Assembly (NCBI GenBank): GCA_009767595.1
Contig: VSDK01001598.1
Span: forward strand, 219,739-283,738
Length of the DNA: 64,000 nt
Direction: 5' to 3'
Origin: Symbiodinium kawagutii
Lineage: Eukaryota; Sar; Dinophyceae; Suessiales; Symbiodiniaceae
This document shows positions 30,900 through 41,599 of the stretch, one piece after another (within the stretch, counting starts at the first letter, position 1; every line of letters begins with the position of its first letter). A model generated the notes under the pieces. It was not told the DNA's origin. It made no database searches and saw only the letters and a list, made by a program, of their open reading frames with translations. A program made the translations under genes and the position numbers.

Positions 30900-31250
30900 G
30901 CGCATAAATACATGATTTTGATATTCCTGCGTTGTAATGGTATGTACAGATACATTGAGATATACATTTAATCACATTTAAGTTTACATATGGACCAACA
31001 CGCATGCATTATATAGATACCTACTGTACATGAATGCAAACATGCATAGATTGACACTTTACATTCAGTACAGACGTCACAGACATCATGTGCATCACGG
31101 ACTTTGCATACATCTAAGTATTATATTCATACACGAATGCATACTTTGATACGTACGTTGTGTTCGTGCATAATTCAACACATGTACATGCATACGCACA
31201 TACACATGTAAATATACATAGTATGCATAGTACCGATCTTTCCAACTACA
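30900..31250. repeat. TACATG-rich simple sequence
   Basis: Dense TACATG, CATACA and ATGCATA words with AT bias. No exon seen. A similar tract recurs at 31680-31850. Confidence 0.55.
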
Positions 31251-31390
31251 ATAATCTACTTACTGCTTACCTTGCCCCTATTCCGCATACTGCCTTTTCA
31301 ATTTTACCAATATACTTCCTACCCCTTTTCATATAACCGGTATCGGTCCCACATAACTATACATATGTTTCCTATGTACTACTCATGTAA

Positions 31391-31509
31391 GCGTTTCTCA
31401 AGTCATGGGGGCACCCCGAAAATCCTCCAGTTTTTATTCTATTCATTTCTACATAGTTCCATAAACCAACCACAACTTGGGAGGTTCCCTATGACTTGAT
31501 AAACCACCA
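31391..31509. mobile_element. Family A element
   Basis: The left end is GCGTTTCTCAAGTCATGGGG then GCACCCC. The right end is TTGGGAGGTTCCCTATGACT then TGATAAACCACCAC. The terminal word is CAAGTCAT instead of CAAAATA, the sub-type also seen at 39543 and 40102. Confidence 0.75.
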
Positions 31510-31873
31510 CATCACACCTTTATACAATAAAGCATATGATGTATCTCAACCATCACCCCATTTCCCCATTCAAAAAACAGGGGTCGCCCCAGGGGCTGCG
31601 TCATATCGCATTTGGACAAGGTGTAAAGAAGTTTTCACACAGACACAAATATGGACTTTTTACTGCCGGGGCCGGGTACCACAAACATACATTCGTATGT
31701 ATATATACATATGTACATGTACATCATTTGCAATATTCTATTGTACTAGAGTATGCGTGAGTATACATATCATATACAAAGATACTATACTTACAATGAA
31801 CTTATACACTATATACTATATACATAGATATTTATGTATGTATCCATGGAAATCCTATAGTAGCATGATCCTA

Positions 31874-31994
31874 CAAGGTGGGCCCCCTAGTTATAACTTG
31901 CTTTATAAAGCCTCTGAACTATAGTTATATTTGCCAAAGCTGGTAGCTACCCTAGTTCTGACCCAACGGCTATTGCTGGTTAGGGGCCCGCCTT
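31874..31994. mobile_element. Family D element
   Basis: The left end is AAGGTGGGCCCCCTAGTTAT then AACTTG. The right end is CCCTAGTTCTGACCCAACGG then GGGGCCCGCCTT. It shares interior order with the copy at 20113. Confidence 0.8.
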
Positions 31995-32118
31995 CAATTT
32001 TACTATATAACATATTTTATTGCTATATCTATATCTATATCTATGAAATATAGATTTGTTTCAAGTAAAATGTGCATGGTGTTCTATTTTTCATATCTTA
32101 TTGCATATCCTATGTGGA

Positions 32119-32225
32119 CAACATCAGCCACCTGTTGGCCGGCCAGGTGGCCCCAACGTTGACCGCGCCACGTGGTGCTGCCGTTGGAGGTGCGGAAAAG
32201 ATGCCGTGCCGTAGCCTTGGGGATG
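32119..32225 (+). CDS. Candidate exon, unknown
   Basis: A GC-rich island after ACATCAG|. One plus frame reads ISHLLAGQVAPTLTAPRG then AAVGGAEKMPCRSLGDA and then a stop at 32228. A second acceptor, GGCCAG|, lies at 32146. Composition is clearly unlike the flanks, but I recognise no family. Confidence 0.35.
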
Positions 32226-32249
32226 CTTAGCACAGTTCATAAGGGTGAA

Positions 32250-32455
32250 TGAATATTACCTGGATTAGTAAGCATGGTTATAGTGGTGATACTGGTTAAC
32301 TAGTGGTTGTGCTGATCAACTAGTGGATTAACAACCATGATTAAGCTTGGCTGATACGGTTGATAGGAGTTTTTTAGTGCGGAATCACCATGATTAACCA
32401 TTGGTTCGTGAGTATTACCTGGATTAAGCATGGTTATAGTGGTTAACTAGCGGTT
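32250..32455. repeat. Direct repeat pair
   Basis: ATTACCTGGATTAGTAAGCA then TGGTTATAGTGGT and TAACTAGTGGTTG at 32254-32310 recur at 32408-32454 with one three-base deletion. Confidence 0.65.
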
Positions 32456-33005
32456 GATGATGGCTAATCAATGATGCTAAATTAAGTACTAACCGGGAGT
32501 AGAGTGGTTATGGGATTCACCATGGTTTGATCATAATGTTGATAACTATGGTTGATAATTATGGTTTGAAAATCTTGATGACTTTGCGTTTCAAAATTTT
32601 CAAACTGTCGGGTGATAAGCAATACTAACAGGGAGTATAGCGGTTAGCGATGGTTGATGATGATGAGTAATAGTTTATTAATGGTTGATAAAGGGTTAAC
32701 TGATGGTTGATAATGACCAATGATGGTTAGTAACGGTGCATGAATGCTTTGTAGTTGGTCATTCCCATGCGTGGTTGCATCCACGCTGTGCGAAGAATAT
32801 GTTAGGGGCCCACCTGTCCTCTAGGAGTACTACTGTCCGTACCCCACCTTGATTAGGATCAACAAAAGCTCACAAAGTTTCCTTGAAATAGGTGGTGTGT
32901 ATATACACCCTCACTAACGGTGCATGAAGCCCCGTAAAGGCAGTTAAAAGCCGAGCTAGACAAGAGTTGCTCAGTGAACCCAGCGACAGTTGGCAAGTTA
33001 CATGT

Positions 33006-33186
33006 GGATTTCTCAAAATAGGGAGACCCCCATTGCCAAATCATCCAGTTTATCAACCATTTTAGGAATAAACCAACCAATTTTGGGGTTACTATAGACA
33101 TAGGTTCCACTACAAATCATCCAGTTTATTAATCGTTTATAATAAACTGACCATTCTTGGTGTTCCCTAGTTTGAGACACCACAAC
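33006..33186. mobile_element. Family A element with duplicated interior
   Basis: The left end is GGATTTCTCAAAATAGGGAG; the right end is TTCCCTAGTTTGAGACACCA. The interior AAATCATCCAGTTTAT...AATAAACCAACC occurs twice (33035-33090 and 33114-33160), so two copies have merged or the core was duplicated. Confidence 0.7.
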
Positions 33187-33280
33187 ATGGCTGTGGGTGC
33201 CACTGGTAGCCTTGGCTCTTCACATCTCATGACCTGCACTAGTTGCGAACTGGGTGGCGGCTTGACCCACGGCTTGAGTC

Positions 33281-33455
33281 ACATGGCTATGGGTCACTTC
33301 ACCCCCTACCCCTAGTTTCCCATCATTAAGAGGAATTTATATGAATTTATGGTTATAATCCCCATTTTCCCTATAGTTTTGTTGGTTATAATGATTATGG
33401 CTATTGTTTCCCCCTATTATTGTTGGTTATTATCCCCCTTGACCCATAGCCATAT
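33281..33455. mobile_element. Family B element
   Basis: The left end is ACATGGCTATGGGTCACTTC; the right end is CCTTGACCCATAGCCATATC. Its interior is in the opposite orientation to the copies at 24819 and 58141 (TAATCCCC, TTGTTGGTTA, CCCTATAG), giving both insertion orientations in this window. Confidence 0.8.
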
Positions 33456-33648
33456 CAAGGTAGGATAACATAGGCATATATCAACCATCAGGTTCCCCTA
33501 TCAATAACTATTGTTTTCCCTAGAGTTTTGTTGGTTAAAATCTCATGTATTGCTGATTAATATTGACCCATGGCCACATAGCAACCGTATATCCCCTACT
33601 CTTATCCTCCAATAGCAAGCATCAACTTACCATATGAACAGCTAATAT

Positions 33649-33778
33649 CATATGGCTATGGGTCAGCTCACCCGACCTACCCCTGGTGCGACTTCATCAA
33701 CCATTGTGTTCCCTATGAAATTGTTGGTTACTATTCCCCGCAAAATTGATGGTTGACTGCTTGACCCATAGCCATATG
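33649..33778. mobile_element. Family B element
   Basis: The left end is CATATGGCTATGGGTCAGCT; the right end is GCTTGACCCATAGCCATATG. The outer 16 or so bases are perfect inverted repeats. Its right end abuts a family A left end at 33779. Confidence 0.85.
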
Positions 33779-33935
33779 GTGGTTTCTCAAAATAGGGGTC
33801 CCACCAAAGCATCGAGCTAGGTACTTTATAGAAGTAAACTAAATGATAACATTTGCATCCCTTTGCTCCCCCAATCAACTAATGGTTTCCATTCGTTAAA
33901 TGATCATTGGCTTTGGTAGGGCCCATTGGTTACCC
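33779..33935. mobile_element. Family A element, degenerate
   Basis: The left end GTGGTTTCTCAAAATAGGGG then TCCCACC is intact. The right side is recognisable only as GGGCCCATTGGTTACCCTAT then TTTGACC. A separate solo left end (GTGGTTTCTCAAGCC, GGGGACCCCCCAAATCATCC) lies at 33960-34000. Confidence 0.6.
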
Positions 33936-34191
33936 TATTTTGACCCCAACTCACCGTATGGTGGTTTCTCAAGCCTTTGGGGACCCCCCAAATCATCCAA
34001 CATTACTGCACATTACTTTAACAGCGCATGCCCAAAATAGGAAGCTGCGAATTCCAAGAAACACGCAGAATGTTTGCTTGCAAAACGGCGCTGAAATCTT
34101 TGCAAGTAGCTTCCTAGGTTTTGAAACCGCAAGACCTTTGTCACATGACGTGGTATCGCCGACGTTGTTCCACTTTGGGGCTATTTGCCAG

Positions 34192-34234
34192 GCCGCGCAA
34201 GAGTTAAGCAGACTGCAGACATTGGTTAGCCATG
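34192..34234 (+). CDS. Exon of unknown gene (34.2-34.7 kb)
   Basis: After TGCCAG| the frame reads AAQELSRLQTLVSH plus one base, and ends at a GTGAGG donor. The phase (1) fits the next exon exactly, with a 234-base GT-AG intron. The frame is open further 5' (back to about 34030), so the true exon may be longer. No family is recognised; the peptide is helical. Confidence 0.5.
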
Positions 34235-34468
34235 GTGAGGCCGTGGCCCCATGAGATAACAGCCCCACACATCATGAAACCCACTGTTGGCTTGATCCGC
34301 ACCCAATCTCGCGCAGAAAACCTGCCATTTTCCAAATCTTGGAGTCGAAAGTTTCATGGCGACTTTGTTGTTAGACTTGCTTCAACACCTTGAGTTGCAA
34401 AGTAATGAAATAGGACCTGCGTGTTGGTCTCCATTTTTTGGTTCAGTGATGTCTGGCGACTGCCTTAG

Positions 34469-34534
34469 TTGGCGCAGGCGGAGTCTTCTCCGAAAGGCCC
34501 AACTTCTTCATCAACTACATGTTCATCGCCCGAG
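34469..34534 (+). CDS. Exon of unknown gene, FSERPNFFINYMFIAR
   Basis: After CTTAG| the frame reads (V)GAGGVFSERPNFFINYMFIA then R. It ends at a possible GTCTGG donor in phase 1; a GC donor three codons earlier would be phase 0. The strongly non-random peptide and the phase match with the exon at 34192 make this a likely real exon. I cannot name the family. Confidence 0.55.
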
Positions 34535-34634
34535 GTCTGGGGCTATTTTGTTTGCGTACTTCTTTACATTACATATTATATACCTTTATACATAAACACA
34601 TGTATTGTTTTGGTCAGTGTATTGTTTTGATCAG

Positions 34635-34741
34635 GTGCCCCTGAGAGATTTTCCATGTTATCGCTGCCAGATGGCGCAACCAGAGCAGCGCTATTGTGAC
34701 ATCATGGAAGAGTTGCAGGAGGGGCTAAAGAGCGCAGTATG
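34635..34741 (+). CDS. Possible terminal exon of the same unknown gene
   Basis: After GATCAG| the phase-0 frame reads VPLRDFPCYRCQMAQPEQRY then CDIMEELQEGLKSAV and TGA at 34739-34741. The next 200 bases are also coding-like in shifted frames: YELQVAAKALLASWHYQNP, then FVNAWASMEMLTERMKTIEA ending at TAG near 34950. Either a 39-base intron or frameshifts would be needed to join them, so a decayed 3' end is possible. Confidence 0.4.
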
Positions 34742-35099
34742 AGCTGCAGGTGGCTGCAAAAGCCCTGTTAGCTAGCTGGCACTATCAGAATCCACGTGGC
34801 TATCACAACACTTCTTGCTGGGGTATGGACCCCTCGCACCATGGCTGCAAACCTTGTTTTTTGTGAATGCGTGGGCTTCCATGGAGATGCTAACCGAAAG
34901 GATGAAGACCATCGAGGCAGAGCAGTGCATTGAGACCAGCTTGGCGTAGCTCTGGAGATGGCCATGGAGTGACTGAACTGGTAAGCAGGCTATGTCATAT
35001 CAAAGAAAGTTTCGTAGAGAAACTCCGAGTGACAGATGGCAAGAAGATTGACCCAAGTGCAGAGAAGAGTAGAATTTGTATGTAGATCCACATGGGTGA

Positions 35100-35745
35100 A
35101 CTCAAGGAAAAGTGTGTAAAGGAAAAGTGTCAGTGTATATATATTAGATATTTGATATGTGATATTCAGATATTTGATAGAATAGACAGCATATGTTTTT
35201 ATGATAAATATAGATTGTAGAAAATATATAGTATAAGTATTGTAAATAATGCATGCAATGTTTAATCACTGAAATACATTGTCTATCTGTAAATAATGCG
35301 TATAATATTTCTCTAAGACATATATACTTGTTACATGCCTTATATGAAATCTATATATGATTTCTAAGGTATGAAAACACAATATCCATACATGTTTTAT
35401 ATGATATAGAAACTACATAATACATACTTCATATAAAATAGTATTCACATAATATTAGACAAGATGACCATGTATTTTCATTTAATATAGTACGGTATAC
35501 TATACTATACTATAATATGATGCGATATGATACGATATAGTAAAGTACAAGATGATATGATATGAAATGATATAATGTATTTTGTTAATTTATCATGCAA
35601 TATGTTTTGATTCTAATGTAACATAAATCAATATCATATCATAAAATTTAACATGATGTAATTTAATTTAATACAATACAATACAATACAATACAACACA
35701 ATACAATACAATACAATACAATACAATACAATACCAGCTGATCAA
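35100..35745. repeat. AT-rich block with AATAC and GATAT repeats
   Basis: About 640 bases of very AT-rich DNA: ATATTTGATA words, a run of GATATGATATGATACGATAT type, then AATACAATACAATACAATAC at 35680-35734. No coding or inverted-repeat feature seen. Confidence 0.75.
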
Positions 35746-36296
35746 AGAACCATATGACCATATGTCTTCACATGAAAATTGAGATACATCATTGAATATG
35801 CTAGTACATGGGTTTGATGCAAGGGTTGAGGCCTTTCTTCTTTTACTCGTGAGTTTTGAGTGCCAGACATCTGGAAGTTAGTATGCCTGCTAGCCTTGAG
35901 AGAAATCGGTTCCTGGCACCATGCGCCGTTCATCTCAAGAATGCAGCATTGCGGTGACAGACAGAACATACCTTCATATGTCCAAGGGACATACCAGAAT
36001 ACAGGTTTTTTTGGGGCACACCTGCAATTCTGCAACATGACTCATCCTTAATCATCACATTTTTCCAGATCTCCTGAGGCTAACGATCTGGAAAGACATG
36101 ATGCGGAGGAGCGTTTCAACCTAGACCTGAGACGCTCGGCGCGAAGACGGGCGAAATGGAAAAGTGGTTCAGCTCGTCTCAATGTACATATATCTATATC
36201 TCAAATTTTTTTCATATCTATGAATATGATTATATATATATATATTTATCAATATCTATATATATATATATACACATATAACTATATATTTGACAA

Positions 36297-36600
36297 GTGT
36301 ATGGGATCGAGGCAGTTTGGGTGAAGCTGCTTGCAGACCTGTCAACACGTGCGCCTCAACAGCAGAGGCTTCGCGGGTGCAGAGAGAATGCGGCATTGGA
36401 CCTGAAGCGCCAAATCCATCCAAATCCAAAAACCCAAAAAAAATCCAACCGAATGAGGAAGTTCCCACAGCCATCCATGCGTCGAGCTTCAGACCTTTCC
36501 ATGTCTTCATTCCCTGTCTGGTGCACCAGCATTCAGTGCAAAATCGCCTGGCAACCCAGGAGAGGCGGAGGAGCGTTTGAATGCGCAGGCGGGGCACGGA
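36297..36600 (+). CDS. GC-rich open region, strand and frame uncertain
   Basis: Between an AT dinucleotide tract and the exon at 36643, about 300 bases are GC-richer and open in two plus frames and one minus frame. The plus frames include NPSKSKNPKKIQPNEEVPTA and LADLSTRAPQQQRLRGC. I do not recognise any product and cannot decide which, if any, is coding. Confidence 0.25.
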
Positions 36601-36642
36601 CTGGCTACTTTAGTCATATAAAATTGGTGGCTGGTACTTTAG

Positions 36643-36721
36643 CATGGCCATTGTGAAGGTGGTACAGCTTCAGGAGGCCCATGACGATTTGTCCACGGAG
36701 GCCTGGATCATATTTTCTTGA
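36643..36721 (+). CDS. Candidate terminal exon, unknown
   Basis: After CTTTAG| the frame reads MAIVKVVQLQEAHDDLSTEA then WIIFS and TGA at 36719-36721. It looks coding by residue content. It could be the last exon of the gene whose other parts lie at 36297-36600. Confidence 0.35.
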
Positions 36722-37601
36722 CGGGGGTATGTTTATCAGCGTGTCGGTTGGGTGGGTGTGCGCGTTGTTTCTCAGCACTCTGAGGTTTCCAGCGCTTGTG
36801 GCAAAGGTTTGGTGCCCCAGCAGTGACCATCGCCAACATCATCCTTTTCTCCTTTAATTTCTTCTTTGAATTTGTTTGCCCTCAAAATCCATGGAGTTAT
36901 TCCTTTGTCTGACGCGAGGCTTTGGGCGCATAAACAAGCAGCTGGGGCGCCTTAAAGTGGTGGTGGGCCTTGCAATCGGAGGATGGGGGTGGAGTTCGAG
37001 CACATGAGGGCGATGAAACAGGGCGCACCGCGGGGTTTTGGGCGCATTGCTGCAGGAGTTGATGAAAGCGATGAAAGCGATAGTGATTCAAGCAATGAAG
37101 CCGATACAGGCGACGCAAGCGATCAGGACTGCGCGATCTTTTCCGCTAAACTAATGCTTTAATCCGCTATACTAATGGTATATTAGTGGCATATTGAGGG
37201 TATTTGAATTGTGTTAATAAAGTAGTATACTAATGACAGGCATTTTTGGGCACTTCCATCGTGAATCGGTAGGCGGAAGCGGCGGAAGGGACAAATTACA
37301 GGGGCTTACAGTAAACACTTGAATAAAAGTGCATCATGAATGCTTAATCAAAGGTTTGTGGATGGCTACGCTTAAGCCTGTGTAGTTCATACACTGTCAT
37401 TGCTTCAATTTGTCACGGGTTGCAAGTGAAAAACAGCAGGGCAGGAGAGCAGACGGCCCTGAACCATGGGTTCACTCTATCTCATTGCATCTCAATGCAT
37501 TTCCTTAGTTCTTCTATCAACTTCCACATCGTGATATCCATTTATCCATGTCGTTTTGACTGTCCATTTTTGACGGCGTCATCCCCTATTCAGCTCTCAA
37601 G

Positions 37602-40600
37602 GCAGCCATGGGTGTCGTTAACGTGGATTTGGACGAGTTGCGAGCGCGCATGCGTTCCACACAATGCGCCACTGCTTCTTGCCAACATGTGGAGGCTAGG
37701 TTGTTTCAGTTTTGTTTGACATCTAAGGATCTGTTTTTGCTTGGGGTTGGGAAACCGCATTTTGGCGACAAATCTGACCGCCGGGCCAAATGATTTCATC
37801 CCTTTATAGACTCAAATGGTGGTTGTTTGCGTGACCGCCCGCTGGCCACATAAAACGGAATGGGTGTTATGACCATGTTCCATTGTCATCCTGGATGAAA
37901 AGATGGGTTTATGTCGTGGTCACACCCCCCAATGTGATGAATTCATGTCGTTTATATTTCGTTGTCAACTACCAGACTACCAGTCAGGACTCTGTCTTGA
38001 AGTGGTGAAGCAATGAATCCTGTGACAACATTGCGATCTAGCTATGAGTCTGCGAGTCGGGGAAACAAGAAACCACAGAGTTCCGGGTTAAGTTCCGGAA
38101 GCAGTGGTCATACTTCTCTAACCCCAGACTCTCACAATGTTCCAAGCCTATTGCGCAATGCTCAAGCCGCGAGCTAGGCCTGTTCCATGGTTGAGGGCAA
38201 AGTCGATTCGGCCTTGGAGGACATTGGCAGTGAGAAGGGCTCACCATTCAATTTCTGGTGCCAACTAGAACCAATTCCGGCTGTGAAGGTAGCTTTTGAA
38301 AGTACGAAATCCCGCTATCCATCCACTTCGTTGACTTGCTTGGTAGTATTTGCAGGAGATCCGTCGATCGCTAAGTGTTATGGAACAGAAGCTGGCTGCC
38401 AACGATGAAAGTGTCTTGTCCAAGATACCTAGCGCAGCGAGCTACCTCTTTGTGTGGTGGCGCCAAAATTTCTGCCAAAATTTCAGCCCAAAATCATCAA
38501 ACTGCAGCCCAGTTTCGGATAGTCGTGGATTCACTCATGACTTTGGTTGTGACCAAGTTTGTTGTTTCTAGGTTCAAGTTCCCCCCCGGGCATGTGGATT
38601 TGTTTGGGTAGGGGGGCTGAGGAAGCAGCAACCGACTCAGTTTTTCGAAGTTTCCCGCTCAGCCCTGTTTTAATTTCCCATTCAGTCCTTTTTGGTTTCG
38701 GACTCAGCCCGCGAGCGCGCATTAGGGGCGGGACTCATTCCAATGCAGTTTAAAGAGAAATGCGTTGCCGGTCTTGAAACATCCCCATCACGAACGGTTT
38801 TATTCCCAAAGGCACTGCCAGCGTGATATCATCAAACTTCACTGAGGGCTTGATGAGCTAGCCATGCGAACAGAAGACACTGAGAAGCCGCTTGCACCTC
38901 AGAGTAACTAGGGGTGATTCTGAAAATCTGTTGGGGCAGTGTTAATCTTATGTTTTGCCCAGGGTCTTCAACAGTTGGTGTTTGATTGTGGCCTGCTGAG
39001 GCTTGCAGACAGCGCGAAACAAGGTTTGAAGCACTCTTCGACAAGATGGAGAAAGAAGTGCAGTGTCTCTGCAGGAAATTTGTTTACCAATCTTTGCAAC
39101 AAGTCTGCCTGCGCAGATCAAATTGAAAATTGTTTGTTTTAGCATTTGGGCGGCAGACGCTGAGGCGCAAGGCCAATCAGCTGCATCAAGTGCTTGAGAC
39201 AATCAACAGCACGCAACGCTCAGAGGAGGCGTCCTTATTTCCACCTGTGCGCGCAGTGCTTTTCTCGGTTTTTCCTTGTCATTGTATTTCTGCCGAGGCC
39301 TGAGTCTTCTAGGAAGACACGATTCCATGATGAATGGTCAAAAATTACTGTAATCATTAGTCATAAGCCAACCATTTTTGGGATCTCCCTATGGCTTGAG
39401 TAACCACCATTTAGTTGGTATATCCCCTATTATTGTTGATTATCATCCCCTATTATCAACGACTTGAATCCTTCTAAAACCATATAAAACCCATGCTTTC
39501 AAGAAACCATTTCTCAACCATATGGCTTAAGAACCCCCATATGGGTGTTTCTCAAGCCATAGGGGTACCTCTAAATCATCTAATGCTAGTTATTATTGGT
39601 AATGAACCAAATATTCATCTCAAATTCATTTAATAGTAATCATTTCTAACAGTAGCAGCTTGCGACCCATTTTTGGGGATTCCCCATGGCTTGAGCAACC
39701 CCAGAGGTTCAACGTTTTTGCTCCCATGACTTCCCACCTTGGTGCCTCATGTCGTGGCGTCCTCCCCACCTGACGGGGCACCGCCAGCAGGTGCCACAGC
39801 TCGTAGTGTGAAAGATCGCAACGCGCAGCTGGGACTTTCCGCGCCGGTGCGGTGAACGATTGGTGAAAAAGGGTGGATTTGATTATGGTATCTGGCGATC
39901 TGGTTATGATATGTTGTGATCAGAACTGATTTGATGATGATATGATGGGTTCTCAAGCAATAGGGGGCCCAAAATGGCTGGTTTATTACTATAAAAATTG
40001 ATAACTAGCGAGATGATGATATATCACATGATGAAATTGATGATGATTATACCTGACTTTTTTTTTGCATGCCTTGTGTGTTAGCCCGGCGGTATCCATG
40101 TGATGGTTTCTCAAGCCATAGGGAGCCCGAAATGGCTGGGTTATTCCTCTAAATGGTTAATAAAGTGGATGATTGGGGGGTCCACTATGGCTTGAGAAAC
40201 CATCATATCACGATTTCGTTCTTATATGTTGTGATCACAACTGATTTGATGACGATATCATAGATTGGGGGTTTCTCAACAATGGTGGGTGGGTTGATGG
40301 TTGAACAATGGTGGGATGATGGTAGATGATATCTTGATGGTTGAAGGACAACGATGGATTGGAGAATGATATCTGGCGATCTGGGTATGATTGTTACGGT
40401 CATACCCAGGTTGTTATTGAACATGCATAGATAATCATGGATGGTTAACAATGGTGGATCGTAAGTTGTAGTCATAGTTGATATTTGGCGATCTGGTTAT
40501 GATCATAACTTATTGAGCATGGTTATGAGCAGCAACAGAGAGCAGAATCAAGAACCATGGTACACAGGTTGGTTGATATTTGGTTTTGATCATCTTTATC

Positions 40601-41528
40601 AAAGACATTGATGGTTTGATCAGTTAATAGGTAGAGCAACAATTGCTGGGTCAAGAAGATGGTTGGCACCTTGTTGGGGGCGTTCTCATGAACCAATTTC
40701 GAGTAATTAGAGCTAACAAAATTTGATCATACCAGGATTGACATGATGCTACCAATCACAAAATCTCATGGGTGATTTGGGCGTCACACCGCCTATTAGG
40801 AATGAAGATATGCATGCGCACAGACACACGAGTATTACTGTCTGATTTTGAGTGCCGCTTCGCAAAGTATGCTAGTACAGGGGGCAAGCGTCACTCTGAG
40901 ATATTGGTTAGCGAACCCAGAGCGTCTGTCTGGGCAGCGGAGTGTAGCTGAGGTTGAAATCTTTAACCAGATTTACAAGGTTATATAATTGTTGTTGCTG
41001 GATACCCCGGTATTTACCAGCATTCTGCTGGGAAAGTGGTCGGAAGTCGCACTAGACAAAAAACTTATACATGTAAATGGTGGTACTCCAGCTCTGATAG
41101 TCTTCGCAATCCAGTATTCTTATCTATGGTGTAGCCAGATATCAAATGGGTTAGGAATAGTATTGGTTGGTTAATAGATATTATCCCCATTTATAATATT
41201 TTGTTGGTTAAAGCCTTGACCCCACTCGCCAGATATCAAACATTCTCCCCATCTCTCCATCCCACGACTCATCGCTCAGGCTCGGCCTTGCCGTTGCTGG
41301 GTCGACGACTCTGGGCGCACTCGCATCAAGGAGCACGCCCTCAAAGAGGAGTTGCAAGGTGCCCTGGCTGTTACGGTAGATCCCATGGCTGGTGGGTCCA
41401 GGAGCGAGGCCAGGAGCCAGGGGGCAACTCTATGGCTTTTCAAGGGGGAGGGATGCCAGGAGCTACAAGGACGGTTCGAACCAAATGCTGGGAAACTAAT
41501 TTGGAAGCCAAGAATCACCGGTTTTTGA
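37602..41528 (+). CDS. Candidate multi-exon helical/coiled-coil protein
   Basis: A series of coding-like islands on the plus strand: 37602-37695 (AAMGVVNVDLDELRARMRS..., possible start ATG 37608), 38168-38229 (ACSMVEGKVDSALEDIGS), 38356-38445 (EIRRSLSVMEQKLAANDESV), 39001-39085 (ACRQRETRFEALFDKMEKEV), 39143-39246 (FGRQTLRRKANQLHQVLETI) and 41280-41528 (ARPCRCWVDDSGRTRIKEHA, ending TGA). They are rich in Leu, Glu, Lys and Arg with heptad-like spacing. Some junctions are phase-compatible (37695/38168 with a GC donor; 39246/41280); others I could not resolve. No family is recognised, and the islands may belong to more than one gene. Confidence 0.45.
38356..38445 (+). CDS. Exon of the candidate coiled-coil gene
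   Basis: After TTTGCAG| the frame reads EIRRSLSVMEQKLAANDESV then LSKIPSAAS. The acceptor has a good pyrimidine context. The 3' end is uncertain; a GTGTGG donor follows at 38455. It looks coiled-coil with a Pro break. Confidence 0.5.
39001..39085 (+). CDS. Exon of the candidate coiled-coil gene
   Basis: After TGCTGAG| the frame reads ACRQRETRFEALFDKMEKEV then QCLCRKF. It is charged and helical with three cysteines. The end is set at a possible GTTTAC donor. The frame stays open to 39118. Confidence 0.45.
39143..39246 (+). CDS. Exon of the candidate coiled-coil gene
   Basis: After TTTTAG| the frame reads FGRQTLRRKANQLHQVLETI, NSTQRSEEASLFPP, with a possible GTGCGC donor at 39247 (phase 0). 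It is strongly helical in the first two thirds. Confidence 0.55.
39543..39702. mobile_element. Family A element, long variant
   Basis: The left end is GGGTGTTTCTCAAGCCATAG then GGGTACC. The right end is TTTTTGGGGATTCCCCATGG then CTTGAGCAACCCCA. The middle is about 50 bases longer than in typical copies. Confidence 0.75.
39734..39846 (+). CDS. Candidate exon between two family A elements
   Basis: A GC-rich island. The plus frame reads VPHVVASSPPDGAPPAGATA then RSVKDRNAQLGLSAP before a possible GTGCGG donor. An acceptor inside it (CAGCAG|GT) would start the exon near 39792. The minus strand is also open. It lies within the span of the candidate coiled-coil gene. Confidence 0.35.
40102..40206. 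mobile_element. Family A element, well preserved
   Basis: The left end is GATGGTTTCTCAAGCCATAG then GGAGCCCG. The right end is GGGGGGTCCACTATGGCTTG then AGAAACCATC. The TIRs match over about 20 bases. A related left end lies at 39945. Confidence 0.85.
41280..41528 (+). CDS. Possible terminal exon, CRCW motif
   Basis: After CGCTCAG| the frame reads ARPCRCWVDDSGRTRIKEHA, LKEELQGALAVTVDPMAGGS and on to TGA at 41526-41528, 83 codons without a stop. It lacks an ATG near its start, as expected for an internal or terminal exon. It may end earlier at one of several GT sites (41374, 41392). Phase 0 entry fits the exon ending at 39246. Confidence 0.45.
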   Translation, partial: ARPCRCWVDDSGRTRIKEHALKEELQGALAVTVDPMAGGSRSEARSQGATLWLFKGEGCQELQGRFEPNAGKLIWKPRITGF

Positions 41529-41599
41529 GGTAAAGCCATTAATTGGGTTGTCGGTTTTCCAAGCCAGGTTGGTTTGCCATAGCTCACCAGAATCGAGCC

